64,000 bases of DNA from Herbidospora sakaeratensis (GTDB lineage: Bacteria; Actinomycetota; Actinomycetes; Streptosporangiales; Streptosporangiaceae): NCBI RefSeq assembly GCF_001570525.1, contig NZ_BBXC01000018.1, forward strand, positions 133,950 through 197,949, read 5' to 3'. Below are positions 18,301 through 25,742 of this stretch, piece after piece. The position numbers and the translations under genes were made by a program. Under the pieces are notes generated by a model, which worked only from the letters and a program-made list of their open reading frames with translations, had not been told where the DNA came from and ran no database searches. Numbering within the stretch: the first letter of the stretch is position 1; the number at the start of each line of letters is the position of its first letter.

Positions 18301-19420
18301 CGCGACGTTCGACCACGTGACGTTCGAGTCGGCCGACGACAACGGCCTCCCGGCGTTGTGGACGGGCGGCGACGTGGGCAATCCGGTGCTGCCCGGCTCG
18401 TCCGGGGAGCTCGGCGGCGTGTTCACCGTCACGGCCGGCGGCGACGACGTGTGGGGCGCGACCGACCAGATGCACTTCGTGCGCCGCTCCCTGACCGGCG
18501 ACGGCACCATCGTCGCCCGGGTGAACGCGCTGACCCGCGCCGAGGCGTGGACCAAGGCGGGCGTCATGTTCAAGGAGACGACCGTGTCGGGCTCGCCGTA
18601 CGCGGCGTTGCTGCTGAGCGCCGACCACGGCGTCCACCTGCAGACGACGGGCGAGCACGACGTGACCGGCTCCGACCTGGAGACCCCGGACGTGTGGCTG
18701 AAGCTGGTCCGCGCCGGGAACACGTTCACCGCCTTCGACTCCGACGACGGCGTGACCTGGACCCGCATCGGCGCCCGGACCGTGACGATGGCCGCCGCGG
18801 CGCAGGTCGGCCTGTTCGCCGTCTCCCACGACGGCAGCCAGACGACCACGGCGACGTTCTCCGACGTGACCGTGACACCGGCGAACACGACCGGCCTACC
18901 GGCCGGCTGGAACTCCGTCGACGTGGGCGGCCCCGCCCTGGCCGGCACCGCCAGCGTCAACGGGAGGACCTTCACCGTCTCCGGCGCGGGCGGCGACGTG
19001 TGGGGCACGGCCGACCAGATGCACTACGTCTACCGCGACCTCCCGGCGAACGGCACGATCGTGGCCCGCGTGATCAGCCAGGAGAACACCGACGACTGGG
19101 CCAAGTCGGGCTTGATGATCAAGTCTGCCGCGACGGCGCTGTCGCCGTACTCCGGGGTGTTCCTGACCCCGGCGCACGGGATCCACCAGCAGGCGAACTT
19201 CAACTCCGACGCGGACGGCGGAGCCGCCACGGCACCCGTGTGGCTGCGGGTGTCCCGGGTGGGGTCGACGGTGACCACCTACCGGTCGGCGAACGGCGAA
19301 GACTGGACGGCGATCGGCACGGCGACCATCGCCGGGCCGGCGACGATCGGGCTCTTCGTCTGCTCCCATGAGGCGGGACAGCTCAACACGACGGTCTTCG
19401 ACCAGGTGCTGGTGAGCTGA
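15326..19420 (+). CDS. Secreted PQQ/GSDH-like sugar dehydrogenase with PKD and four lectin-like repeats
   Basis: A 1,364-residue exported protein. A signal peptide ending AAQAAP is followed by a six-bladed glucose/sorbosone-dehydrogenase propeller (about 30-365), with RGLLGLELDPDF, HHGGELRFLPDGKLYW and GDVGGSEWEEINLVEKGGNYGW. A PKD domain follows (about 375-450; YLWDFKDGTTST), an Ig-like part, a 75-residue TVDGVPF...YGADF module, then four repeats of about 175 residues (from about 17251, 17803, 18346 and 18893) each with GGxDVW, a G(D)GT/S segment, WxKxGxM and a late DGxxWTxxG. The repeats resemble DUF1349/concanavalin-like modules. Leu7 is a TTA codon. It may oxidise or bind the glycan made by its operon. 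Confidence 0.85.
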   Translation: MRTLTALLLLVVLVVVPAPAAQAAPPVEFDKTLLADGLDMPTAFRFAPDGRILIGEKNGAIKLIKNGVLQTTPMITLPTANADERGLLGLELDPDFATNHHVYVAYTRSDNFNRLSRFTVTGDTIAAASELVLVQSNQQSNVFHHGGELRFLPDGKLYWSLGMNTYNPNSQNLGTPHGKILRVNKDGTIPPDNPFATTPGAERAIWAYGLRNPFRWDVVPNGPNAGKILTGDVGGSEWEEINLVEKGGNYGWPLAEGFCAGCGYANPVYTYPHTAPPAAAGSVTSLEIYTGGTFPEEYDNAVFFADYTLGFIKYLKMDEEFKSVISVNDFDLNAGTPVQLSTGPDGNLYQLDIYPGAFYKIAPSGGNRAPVAKAAATPSDGLGPLEVHFSSLGSGDPDEGDEVTYLWDFKDGTTSTEASPTHTYTTNGTYDVTLTVSDGAKSTQAAVKVTVGNRRPTGTITAPVSLATYDAGDVITYAATGVDPEDGTLPASAFSWSVIFHHADHVHPFLGPVNGVRGGTFTIPRVADNVATTWYRVQLTVTDAGGLQHTSFVDVKPNLVELTFTSDPLGPTYTVDGVPFTGTKVEQAVVGVERVLSAPATQFWNGKQYAWQGWSDEGEITHTIITPGEDATYGADFLELTQPPAPWASADIGPRTVAGTTYYDAGSFTIKGGGNDVWDQTDEFRYVFQPLQGDGTVIAKLTEQTNTHPWAKAGVMIKESATPMAPYAAVALTPENGMHFQYDFQGDGGGYPSLGGWMKLTRTGDVFTAYRSADGVVWTAIGTTTLPMAAQATIGLWVSSHDMTALSEAVFENVQVTQGSTVGPVPSPWTRVDVDGATPAGSATYDTATGTYTVNGGGTDVWADTEEHSFLNRPLTGDGSITARVTSQSETAPWAKAGLMIRGPSSYADLFVTPENGMHFQTSDPSSVVGGPFVFPDAWVRLTREGDVIKAFRSPDGENWTPVGQHTLPGLPETVSAGLFVTAHRDGTVLGTATFDHVTFESADDNGLPALWTGGDVGNPVLPGSSGELGGVFTVTAGGDDVWGATDQMHFVRRSLTGDGTIVARVNALTRAEAWTKAGVMFKETTVSGSPYAALLLSADHGVHLQTTGEHDVTGSDLETPDVWLKLVRAGNTFTAFDSDDGVTWTRIGARTVTMAAAAQVGLFAVSHDGSQTTTATFSDVTVTPANTTGLPAGWNSVDVGGPALAGTASVNGRTFTVSGAGGDVWGTADQMHYVYRDLPANGTIVARVISQENTDDWAKSGLMIKSAATALSPYSGVFLTPAHGIHQQANFNSDADGGAATAPVWLRVSRVGSTVTTYRSANGEDWTAIGTATIAGPATIGLFVCSHEAGQLNTTVFDQVLVS
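17251..19420 (+). repeat. Four tandem protein-coding repeats (lectin-like domains)
   Basis: Four consecutive units of about 175 codons within the preceding gene share GG(G/D)(N/T/D)DVW near the start, WAKAGVM-like and DGVxWTxIG-like segments. The first and second units also share TPENGMHFQ. They have diverged at most positions, so the duplication is old and there is no recent DNA repeat. Confidence 0.8.
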
Positions 19421-19434
19421 ACCGCTCGACATAT

Positions 19435-19468
19435 GCCGGGCGCCTCCCTGCGCGGGGAGGCGCCCGGC
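19435..19468 (+). terminator. Terminator of the polysaccharide operon
   Basis: A perfect 14-bp stem (19435-19448 with 19455-19468) and a 6-base loop starts 14 bases after the stop of the sugar-dehydrogenase-like gene. Confidence 0.85.
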
Positions 19469-19523
19469 CCCTTTCCGGGCCGGTCCGGCGGCGCGGGAAC
19501 GCGGCGCTGACCTGCGGGTTCCG

Positions 19524-19529
19524 TAGTTT
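19524..19529 (+). promoter_or_regulatory. -10 box, leaderless start of the degenerate epimerase gene
   Basis: TAGTTT lies 6 bases before the ATG at 19536. The block GCGGGAAC-N18-TTCCGTAG (19493-19526) recurs with identical spacing before the intact paralogue, so the promoters were duplicated with the genes. Confidence 0.55.
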
Positions 19530-19535
19530 TCTGGC

Positions 19536-20462
19536 ATGCGAGTTCTCGTCACAGGAGGAGCCGGGTTCATCGGCTCCCACATCGTCGCCGCGCTCACCGC
19601 CGCCGGTCACGAACCCGTTCTCGGTGCGGACCCGCGTGGTGTCGACGCCGTCTGCCATCAGGCCGACGTCGTCGGCGGCTTCGCGGACGCGCCCGCGATG
19701 GTGGCGGGCAACAACCACGCCACCGCCGTGTTGCTGAAGGCCATGGCCGAGGCGAAGGTCCTGCGGCTGGTACAGGCCGGGTCGGTGGCGGTCTACGGCG
19801 AGGGCCGCCACCACTGCCCCTCCCACGGCGTGGTCCACCCCGGCCCCCGGGAGGTCGCCGACCTCGCGGCCGGCAGGTTCGAACCGTGCTGCCCGTGGTG
19901 CGGGACCGAGCTGCGCCCAGGTTTGACCGGGGAGGACTCCCCCACCCGCCCCTGCGACGTGCACGCCGCCACCAAGCTCGCGCGGGAACACCTCGCCGCC
20001 TCCTGGGCCCGCGCCACCGGCGGCACCGCGATCACGCTGCGCTACCACGACGTCTACGGAGCGGGCGACCTCCCTGCCCAGGTCATGGAGGACGGTCGCC
20101 AGCGGCGCGACTTCGTGCACGTCAAGGACGTGGCGGCGGCGAATCTGCGGGCGCTGGAGGCCGATCGGCCCAGAGGGAGCCATTCGGCGTACAACACCGG
20201 CAGTGGCGAGCCCCGGACGGTGGGAGAGATGGCGGCGGCGGTGGCCGTCGCGGCGGGGCGGCCCCGGCCGGTGGCGAGCGGGGAGTTCCGGCTCGGGGAC
20301 GTGCGGCACATCACCGCCGACTCGGCGCGGTTGCGGCGGGAGCTCGGCTGGGCGCCCCGGGTGCGCTTCGCCGACGGGGTGGCCGAGTTCCGGCGGGCCG
20401 GGGGCCGGTGTGAGCCGGCGTTCCTGCTCGGTCATCCGGCGTTCGGGTTCGTGCGGGTGTGA
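19536..20462 (+). pseudogene. Degenerate NAD-dependent epimerase paralogue
   Basis: An intact 308-codon frame that is a damaged copy of the next gene. The first 75 or so bases are almost identical, including the TGGAGFIGSH Rossmann loop. After HEPV, about 31 residues are gone relative to the paralogue, including the acidic residue that holds the NAD ribose and the GDVRD strand. The catalytic YxxxK reads HAATK, so Tyr is replaced by His. About 20 residues of the substrate region (TPYAGVASFF in the paralogue) are missing too. Cys pairs HHCP and CCPWC are kept. No frameshift or stop, so it is either decaying in frame or a pseudo-enzyme; a normal epimerase activity is unlikely. Confidence 0.65.
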
Positions 20463-20513
20463 CGGAACCCTTACGGCCCGGCGCGGGAACACCCTCCGGG
20501 GCGTGGTCTTCCG

Positions 20514-20519
20514 TAGCGT
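20514..20519 (+). promoter_or_regulatory. -10 box, leaderless start of the intact epimerase gene
   Basis: TAGCGT lies 7 bases before the ATG at 20527, with no RBS. The upstream block GCGGGAAC-N18-TTCCGTAG (20483-20516) matches the paralogue's promoter. Confidence 0.55.
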
Positions 20520-20526
20520 CCCTGAC

Positions 20527-21585
20527 ATGCGAGTTCTCGTCACAGGAGGAGCCGGGTTCATCGGCTCGCACATCGTCGCCGCGCTCACCGCCGCCGGTCA
20601 CGAGCCGATCGTGTACGACGCCCTGCTGCCCGCCGCCCATCCCCGGGAGCCCGAGATCCCGGACGCCGTGTTCGTCCGGGGCGACGTCCGCGACGCCGGA
20701 GCGCTCAGGGCCGCCCTCACGGGGGTCGACGCGGTCTGCCACCAGGCCGCGATGGTCGGGCTGGGGTCCGACTTCGGCGACGCGCCCGACTACGTGTCGT
20801 GCAACGACCACGGCACCGCCGTGCTGCTGTCGGTCATGGCCGAGCTCGGGGTGTCCCGGCTGGTGCAGGCGGGCTCCATGGTCGTGTACGGCGAAGGCCG
20901 TTACGTCTGCCCGGGCCACGGCGTCGTGCGGCCCGGGCCCCGCGACGTCGCCGACCTCGACGCCGGGCGGTTCGAGCCGCGCTGCCCGCTCTGCGGCGCG
21001 GAGATGGCCCCCGGCCTGGTCACCGAGGACGCGCCCGTCGACCCGCGCAACGTCTACGCCGCCACCAAGCTCGCCCAGGAGCACCTGGCCGCCGCGTGGG
21101 CGCGGGCGACCGGCGGGCGCGCGGTGTCGCTGCGCTACCACAACGTCTACGGGCCCGGCATGCCGCGCGACACCCCCTACGCGGGGGTGGCGTCGTTCTT
21201 CCGGTCGGCGCTGGAGCGCGGGGAGGCGCCCCGGGTGTTCGAGGACGGCGGGCAGCGCCGCGACTTCGTGCACGTCAGGGATGTGGCCATGGCCAACCTG
21301 GCCGCGCTCGGCGCGGTCGGCGACCTGCCCGGGGGGCGGCACGCCGCGTACAACGCCGGGAGCGGCCACCCCCACACCGTGGGCGAGATGGCGGCCGCGC
21401 TGGCGACCGCGTTCGGCGGGCCGATGCCGGTCGTGACCGGGGAGTACCGGCTGGGCGACGTGCGGCACATCACGGCCGACTCCGCGCGGCTGCGCCGTGA
21501 CCTGGGCTGGAAGCCCTCGGTCGTGTTCGCCGACGGGGTGGTGGAGTTCGCCCGCGCGCCTCTCAGGTCACCAGCGGCAGGGTGA
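20527..21585 (+). CDS. NAD-dependent epimerase/dehydratase, dTDP-L-rhamnose 4-epimerase-like
   Basis: A 352-residue extended SDR enzyme. Residues 7-13 give TGGAGFIG for NAD binding, GDVRDAGALRAAL follows, the catalytic Ser lies in VQAGSMVVYGEG, and YAATK holds Tyr/Lys. Between them an insertion with VCPGHG and RCPLCG could bind zinc; this Cys-bearing insert is typical of the actinobacterial branch usually annotated as dTDP-rhamnose 4-epimerase. It likely inverts a nucleotide-sugar hydroxyl for the neighbouring glycosyltransferases. Its end overlaps the histidine kinase gene tail-to-tail by 23 bases. Confidence 0.85.
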   Translation: MRVLVTGGAGFIGSHIVAALTAAGHEPIVYDALLPAAHPREPEIPDAVFVRGDVRDAGALRAALTGVDAVCHQAAMVGLGSDFGDAPDYVSCNDHGTAVLLSVMAELGVSRLVQAGSMVVYGEGRYVCPGHGVVRPGPRDVADLDAGRFEPRCPLCGAEMAPGLVTEDAPVDPRNVYAATKLAQEHLAAAWARATGGRAVSLRYHNVYGPGMPRDTPYAGVASFFRSALERGEAPRVFEDGGQRRDFVHVRDVAMANLAALGAVGDLPGGRHAAYNAGSGHPHTVGEMAAALATAFGGPMPVVTGEYRLGDVRHITADSARLRRDLGWKPSVVFADGVVEFARAPLRSPAAG

Positions 21586-22672
21586 CCTCGAACCGGCAGC
21601 CGCCGGGCACGTTCCGGACGTCGGCCCGGCCCGCGTGGGCCTCGACGATGCCCCGGACGATCGCCAGCCCGAGCCCCGCCCCGGCGGGCGGGGTGCGGGC
21701 GGCGGAGCCGCGCCAGCCGGTGTCGAACACCCTCGGCAGGTCGTCGGCGGGGATGCCGCCGCAGCCGTCGGTCACGGCCAGCACCGCGTGGCCGTCGTGG
21801 CGGGCCGCGCTGACCGCGACCGTGCCGTCGGCCGGGGTGTGCCTGATCGCGTTGACGAGCAGGTTGGCCAGCACCCGGGTCATCTCCTTGCCGTCGACCT
21901 CGACCGGGACGTGGTCGAGGTCGTCGCCGACCAGGCGGACGCCGCGTTCCTCGGCCAGCGGGGCGGCGCCGAGCAGCGCGTCGGCGGCCAGGTCGCGCAG
22001 CGACATCCGGGCCGGTACGGGCAGGAACGCCCCCGCCTGGACGCGCGACAACTCGAACAGGTCGCCGACCATCGTGGTCAGCCGGTCGACCTCGGCGCGG
22101 ATCTGCCGGTGGTAGCGGGCGGGGTCGTCGGCGACGCCGTCCTCCAGCGCCTCGGCCATGGCGCGCAGGCCGGTCAGCGGGGTGCGCAGGTCGTGGGAGA
22201 TCCAGGCGACCAGTTCGCGGCGGGAGGTCTCCAGGGCCCGTTCGCGCGCCCGGGAGGCGGCCAGCTTCTCGCTGGTGGCGGCCAGTTCCCTGGCCAGTCC
22301 GGCGAGTTCGGCGGTCGCGGGCGTCTCGGGGGGGGCGAAGTCGCCGCCGTCGCCGAAGTCGCGGGCGGCGCGGGCCAGGTCGTGGCTGCGGGCCACCACC
22401 CAGCGGCCCAGCAGCAGCGCGGTCGCCAGCGACACCACGGCGGCCATCGTGATGACGAGGGTCACCACGGTCAGGTCGTGGGGCGACAGGAACATCGCCC
22501 AGGCCACGGCGAGGGTGCCGGCCAGCATCGCGGTCACCGCGACGACCGCGACCACGGCCAGGGAGACCGTCACCGACCGGTGGCGCAGCGGCATCAGCAC
22601 GGCCGCGCCCAGGAGGCCGGCGGCGACCGCGCCGCCGAACGCGAACAGGGCGATGAGCAGCAGGTCCCTCAT
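21563..22672 (-). CDS. Sensor histidine kinase
   Basis: A 369-residue membrane kinase. Three to four N-terminal helices (residues 5-85) with very short loops leave no sizeable extracellular sensor domain. A linker/HAMP-like region follows, then the H-box WISHDLRTPLTGLRAM with the phospho-His, the N-box ANLLVNAIRHT, the G1 box VTDGCGGIP and G2 GAGLGLAIV. ATG at 22672 has GGGAGAGG upstream and overlaps the response regulator stop (ATGA). Likely an intramembrane-sensing kinase for envelope or lipid state, which suits the glyco-cluster around it. Confidence 0.92.
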   Translation of the reverse strand: MRDLLLIALFAFGGAVAAGLLGAAVLMPLRHRSVTVSLAVVAVVAVTAMLAGTLAVAWAMFLSPHDLTVVTLVITMAAVVSLATALLLGRWVVARSHDLARAARDFGDGGDFAPPETPATAELAGLARELAATSEKLAASRARERALETSRRELVAWISHDLRTPLTGLRAMAEALEDGVADDPARYHRQIRAEVDRLTTMVGDLFELSRVQAGAFLPVPARMSLRDLAADALLGAAPLAEERGVRLVGDDLDHVPVEVDGKEMTRVLANLLVNAIRHTPADGTVAVSAARHDGHAVLAVTDGCGGIPADDLPRVFDTGWRGSAARTPPAGAGLGLAIVRGIVEAHAGRADVRNVPGGCRFEVTLPLVT

Positions 22673-23355
22673 CGGGCCTCTCCCGGGTCGAAGCGGTAGC
22701 CCACACCCCAGACGGTGTGGATGAGCCGGGGCCGGGCCGGATCGTCCTCGATCTTCCCGCGCAGTCTCCTGACGTGGACGGTCACCGTCGACAGGTCGCC
22801 GAAGTCCCAGCCCCACACCTCGCGCATCAGGCTCTCGCGGGTGTGCGCCCGGTGGGGGTGGGCCAGGAAGTGGGCCAGCAGATCGAACTCGCGCAACGTC
22901 AGGGTCAGCTCCACGCCGTCCTTCTGGGCGCGGTGGGTCGCCGGGTCGACGGTCAGCCCGGCCGCCCGCAGCGGGCCGGGCGGCCCCGGCCGGCCCGCCC
23001 GGCTGCGGCGCAGCACCGACTCGACGCGCAGCACCAGCTCACGCGGGCTGAACGGTTTGGTCACGTAGTCGTCGGCGCCCGTCTCCAGGCCGGCGATGCG
23101 GTCGTCCTCCTCGCCCCGCGCGGTCAGCATGATCACCGGCACCGCGCTGGCCGCGCGCAGGCGGCGGCACACCTCCAGCCCGTCGAGGCCGGGCAACATC
23201 AGGTCGAGCACGACCAGGTCGGGGCCGCCGCGCAGCGCCAGGTCGAGCCCGGCGGGGCCGTCGGCGGCCCGGTCGACGGTGTGCCCGGCGACGCGCAGGT
23301 AGTCGGCCACGACGCCGGCGACGGTCGGGTCGTCCTCCACGACCAGGATCCTCAT
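22669..23355 (-). CDS. OmpR-family response regulator
   Basis: A 228-residue regulator: receiver with ILVVEDDP, phospho-acceptor Asp in VVLDLMLPGLDG and Lys in YVTKPFSPREL, then a winged helix ending STVTVHVRRLRGKIE and HTVWGVGYRF. It forms an operon with the kinase. The start at 23355 (MRILVVEDD) matches the family; an upstream Met at 23385 is possible but adds unconserved residues. It diverges from the GT2 operon, so that operon is a probable target. Confidence 0.92.
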   Translation of the reverse strand: MRILVVEDDPTVAGVVADYLRVAGHTVDRAADGPAGLDLALRGGPDLVVLDLMLPGLDGLEVCRRLRAASAVPVIMLTARGEEDDRIAGLETGADDYVTKPFSPRELVLRVESVLRRSRAGRPGPPGPLRAAGLTVDPATHRAQKDGVELTLTLREFDLLAHFLAHPHRAHTRESLMREVWGWDFGDLSTVTVHVRRLRGKIEDDPARPRLIHTVWGVGYRFDPGEAR

Positions 23356-23444
23356 GAGCCCAGCCTGGCACCGAAGAGCATGCATATCGGACGGCGTCCG
23401 CGTTTCGTAAGGACTCAATGGCCGTCTTCCGGCCCGGTCCTTCC

Positions 23445-23450
23445 TACGGT
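23445..23450 (+). promoter_or_regulatory. -10 box, leaderless start of the GT2 operon
   Basis: TACGGT ends 6 bases before the GTG at 23457. This supports the GTG as start over the in-frame ATG at 23418, which has AAGGA only 4 bases before it. Confidence 0.5.
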
Positions 23451-23456
23451 GGCAGG

Positions 23457-24125
23457 GTGATCGAAAAATCCGTGGACGTCGTGCTGCCCTGCCTGAACGA
23501 GGCTGAAGCCCTGCCGTGGGTCCTGGAGCGGATCCCGCCGGGCTGGCGGGCGCTGGTCGTGGACAACGGCTCGACCGACGGGTCGGCGGAGATCGCCCGC
23601 TCGCTCGGCGCGACCGTGGTGGCCGAATCCCGGCGCGGGTTCGGGGCGGCCTGTCACGCCGGGCTGCTGGCGGCCGAGGCCGACGTCGTCTGTTTCTGCG
23701 ACTGCGACGCGTCGCTCGATCCGGGGCTGCTGACGGAGTTCGTCCAGCTGCTCTCCGAAGGCGACGACCTGGTGCTGGGGCGGCGGCGGCCGCAGTCGCG
23801 GGGGGTGTGGCCCGCGCACGCGCGGGCCGGGAACTGGGCGTTGTCGAAGATGGTGCGGCGGCGGACCGGCCTGCGGCTGCACGACCTCGGCCCGCTGCGG
23901 GCCGCGCGGCGGGAGGCCCTGCTCAAGCTCGACCTGACCGACCGGCGCAGCGGATATCCGCTCCAGATGGTGGTCAGGGCCGCCGACGCCGGGTGGCGGG
24001 TGCGCGAGATCGACGTGCCCTACCTGCCGCGCAGCGGGAAGTCGAAGGTCACCGGTACCTGGAAGGGAACGTTCCAGGCGGTCCTGGACATGCGCAAGGT
24101 GCTGCGCGAGGGAGCCGCCCGATGA
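23457..24125 (+). CDS. GT2-family glycosyltransferase
   Basis: A 222-residue GT-A enzyme without membrane helices. It shows VVLPCLNEAEALPWVLE, VVDNGSTDGSAE, the metal-binding FCDCDASLDP in place of a plain DxD, and LHDLGPLRAARREALL. It resembles polyprenyl-phosphate sugar synthases. It is the first gene of a three-gene run with ATGA overlaps (GT2, TIGR04282, methyltransferase), a set that recurs in actinomycetes with a molybdopterin oxidoreductase. The sugar and acceptor are unknown. Confidence 0.85.
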   Translation: MIEKSVDVVLPCLNEAEALPWVLERIPPGWRALVVDNGSTDGSAEIARSLGATVVAESRRGFGAACHAGLLAAEADVVCFCDCDASLDPGLLTEFVQLLSEGDDLVLGRRRPQSRGVWPAHARAGNWALSKMVRRRTGLRLHDLGPLRAARREALLKLDLTDRRSGYPLQMVVRAADAGWRVREIDVPYLPRSGKSKVTGTWKGTFQAVLDMRKVLREGAAR

Positions 24126-24748
24126 CGACCCTCCTGGTGATCGCCAAGCAGCCGGTGCCCGGCCGGGTCAAGACCCGGCTGACCCCGCCGTTCACGCCCG
24201 GGGAGGCCGCCGCGCTGGCCGAGGCGGCGCTCGCCGACACCCTGACGGCGGTGCTCGCCACCCCCGCCGACCGGCACGTGCTGGTCCTCGACGGCGCTCC
24301 GGGCCCGTGGACGCCGCCCGGCTTCGAGATCCGCCCCCAGTGCGGCGGCGGCCTCGACGAACGCCTGGCCGCCGCGTTCGCCGCCTGCGCCGGCCCGGCG
24401 CTGCTGATCGGCATGGACACCCCGCAGGTCACGCCCGACCTGCTCGAACCGGCGCTCGACTTCACCGGGTGCGACGCCTGGTTCGGCCCCGCCGACGACG
24501 GCGGCTTCTGGGCGCTCGGCCTGGCCGACCCCGACCCGGCGCTGCTGCTCGGCGTGCCCATGTCGGTCCCGGAGACGGGGGCCGCCCAGCGGGCCCGGCT
24601 GCGCGGCAAGGGCCTGACGGTCGCCGACCTGCCGGCCCTGCGCGACGTCGACACCGCCGACGACGCCCTGCTGGTGGCCGCCCAGGCGCCGTGGAGCGCC
24701 TTCGCCGACCTGCACGCCCGCCTGGCGCTGCGGACGCCGGCCCGATGA
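24122..24748 (+). CDS. TIGR04282/DUF2064 glycosyltransferase-like protein
   Basis: A 208-residue nucleotidyl/glycosyltransferase-fold protein. It shows LLVIAKQPVPGRVKTRLTP, the family start for nucleotide binding, LIGMDTPQVTPDLL (DxP replaces the classical DxD) and FGPADDGGFWALGL. Families of this kind (TIGR04282) were named from arsenosugar clusters, but here there is no arsenic gene. A 4-base overlap at each side couples it to the GT2 and methyltransferase genes. Confidence 0.87.
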   Translation: MTTLLVIAKQPVPGRVKTRLTPPFTPGEAAALAEAALADTLTAVLATPADRHVLVLDGAPGPWTPPGFEIRPQCGGGLDERLAAAFAACAGPALLIGMDTPQVTPDLLEPALDFTGCDAWFGPADDGGFWALGLADPDPALLLGVPMSVPETGAAQRARLRGKGLTVADLPALRDVDTADDALLVAAQAPWSAFADLHARLALRTPAR

Positions 24749-25452
24749 CGGCCTGGCTCGACGACCCCTACACCGTGGCGTTGCGGAACGGGCGCGGCCC
24801 GCTGTTCCTGCGGCGGGCCGACGGCGGGCTGCTGCCGCTTGAGGTGGACCGCTGGTGCGCGGGGGCGGACGCCGCCGACCGGTCGGTGCTGGCCCGCTGC
24901 CGGGGCGCGGTCCTGGACGTCGGCTGCGGCCCCGGCCGCCTGGTCGAGGCCCTGGCCGGGCAGGGCCGCCGCATCCTCGGCGTGGACGTCAGCCCGGCGG
25001 CCGTCCGCAGCACCCGCGGCCGGGGCGGCATGGCCCTGTGCCGGTCGGTGTTCGAGCCGCTGCCCGCCGAGGGCCGCTGGACGACGGCCCTGCTCATCGA
25101 CGGCAACGTCGGCATCGGCGGCGACCCGGCGGCCCTGCTGACCCGGATGGCCGACGTCGTGGCCCCCCACGGCCTGCTGATCGCCGAAGCCGACCCCGAG
25201 GACGTCGACGAACGCCACGAGGTGGTCCTGGACGACGGCCGCGGCGGCGCCGGCCCCGCCTTCCCCTGGGCCCGGGCGGGCCGGGCCGCGCTCCGCCGCC
25301 ACGCCGAGCGGGCGGGCTGGACGCGGGTCGCGGAGTGGACGGTGACCGGCCGCCACTTCGTGGAACTGGCTCAGCGCCGGCGGCGCAGCAGCACCAGCAC
25401 GACCGCGACGACGGCCACCGCCGCCAGGCAGATCAGCAGGTTGCGCGGGTAG
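24745..25452 (+). CDS. Class I SAM-dependent methyltransferase
   Basis: A 235-residue protein. The SAM-binding motif I is AVLDVGCGPGRLVEAL (about residues 53-68), followed by ILGVDVSPAAV and LLIDGNVGIGGDP. The last 25 or so residues after HFVELAQ are low-complexity Ser/Thr/Ala/Arg and lie antisense to the next minus-strand gene, an unusually long tail-to-tail overlap of 82 bases; the functional protein may end near 25370. The substrate is unknown, but is probably the product of the coupled glycosyltransferases. Confidence 0.82.
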   Translation: MTAWLDDPYTVALRNGRGPLFLRRADGGLLPLEVDRWCAGADAADRSVLARCRGAVLDVGCGPGRLVEALAGQGRRILGVDVSPAAVRSTRGRGGMALCRSVFEPLPAEGRWTTALLIDGNVGIGGDPAALLTRMADVVAPHGLLIAEADPEDVDERHEVVLDDGRGGAGPAFPWARAGRAALRRHAERAGWTRVAEWTVTGRHFVELAQRRRRSSTSTTATTATAARQISRLRG

Positions 25453-25742
25453 TCCTGGACCAGCACGGTCGGGTTGGGCGAGGGTCCCGGCCGCAGCAGC
25501 GCCGGGATCGTGATCAGCACCAGCCCGCCCATCGTGATCAGCGCGCCGCGCACCACGGCCCGGTCGGGCAGCCGGGCCACCAGCAGGCCGGTGACCAGCA
25601 CGATCGGGCCGATCAGCACGTCGTGCAGCGCGATGGCCCCGGCGAACCAGACGACCACCCCGAGCAGGCCCGGCAGCGGCAGCAGGAAGAACAGGCCCAC
25701 GCCGATGAGGAAGACCCCGGCCGCGCCCACCGCGATTCTCAT
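25371..25742 (-). CDS. Small membrane protein coupled to the molybdopterin oxidoreductase
   Basis: A 123-residue protein with about four hydrophobic helices (VGAAGVFLIGVGLFFLLPLPGL starts the first) and a basic C-terminus RRRR. No family recognised. ATG at 25742 overlaps the oxidoreductase stop by ATGA, so both are co-translated; it may assist that membrane enzyme. Confidence 0.75.
   Translation of the reverse strand: MRIAVGAAGVFLIGVGLFFLLPLPGLLGVVVWFAGAIALHDVLIGPIVLVTGLLVARLPDRAVVRGALITMGGLVLITIPALLRPGPSPNPTVLVQDYPRNLLICLAAVAVVAVVLVLLRRRR

Noticed and set aside
15344-18829. A 1,161-codon open frame on the minus strand opposite the sugar-dehydrogenase-like gene
   Set aside because: It mirrors the GC-rich codon pattern of the plus-strand gene, has Arg/Gly/Val/His-rich content without domains, and no RBS.
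19493-20516. GCGGGAAC-N18-TTCCGTAG read as an ECF sigma promoter
   Set aside because: Spacing from GGAAC to the CGTAG box is about 21 bases, too long for known ECF promoters; TANNNT leaderless promoters explain the data better.
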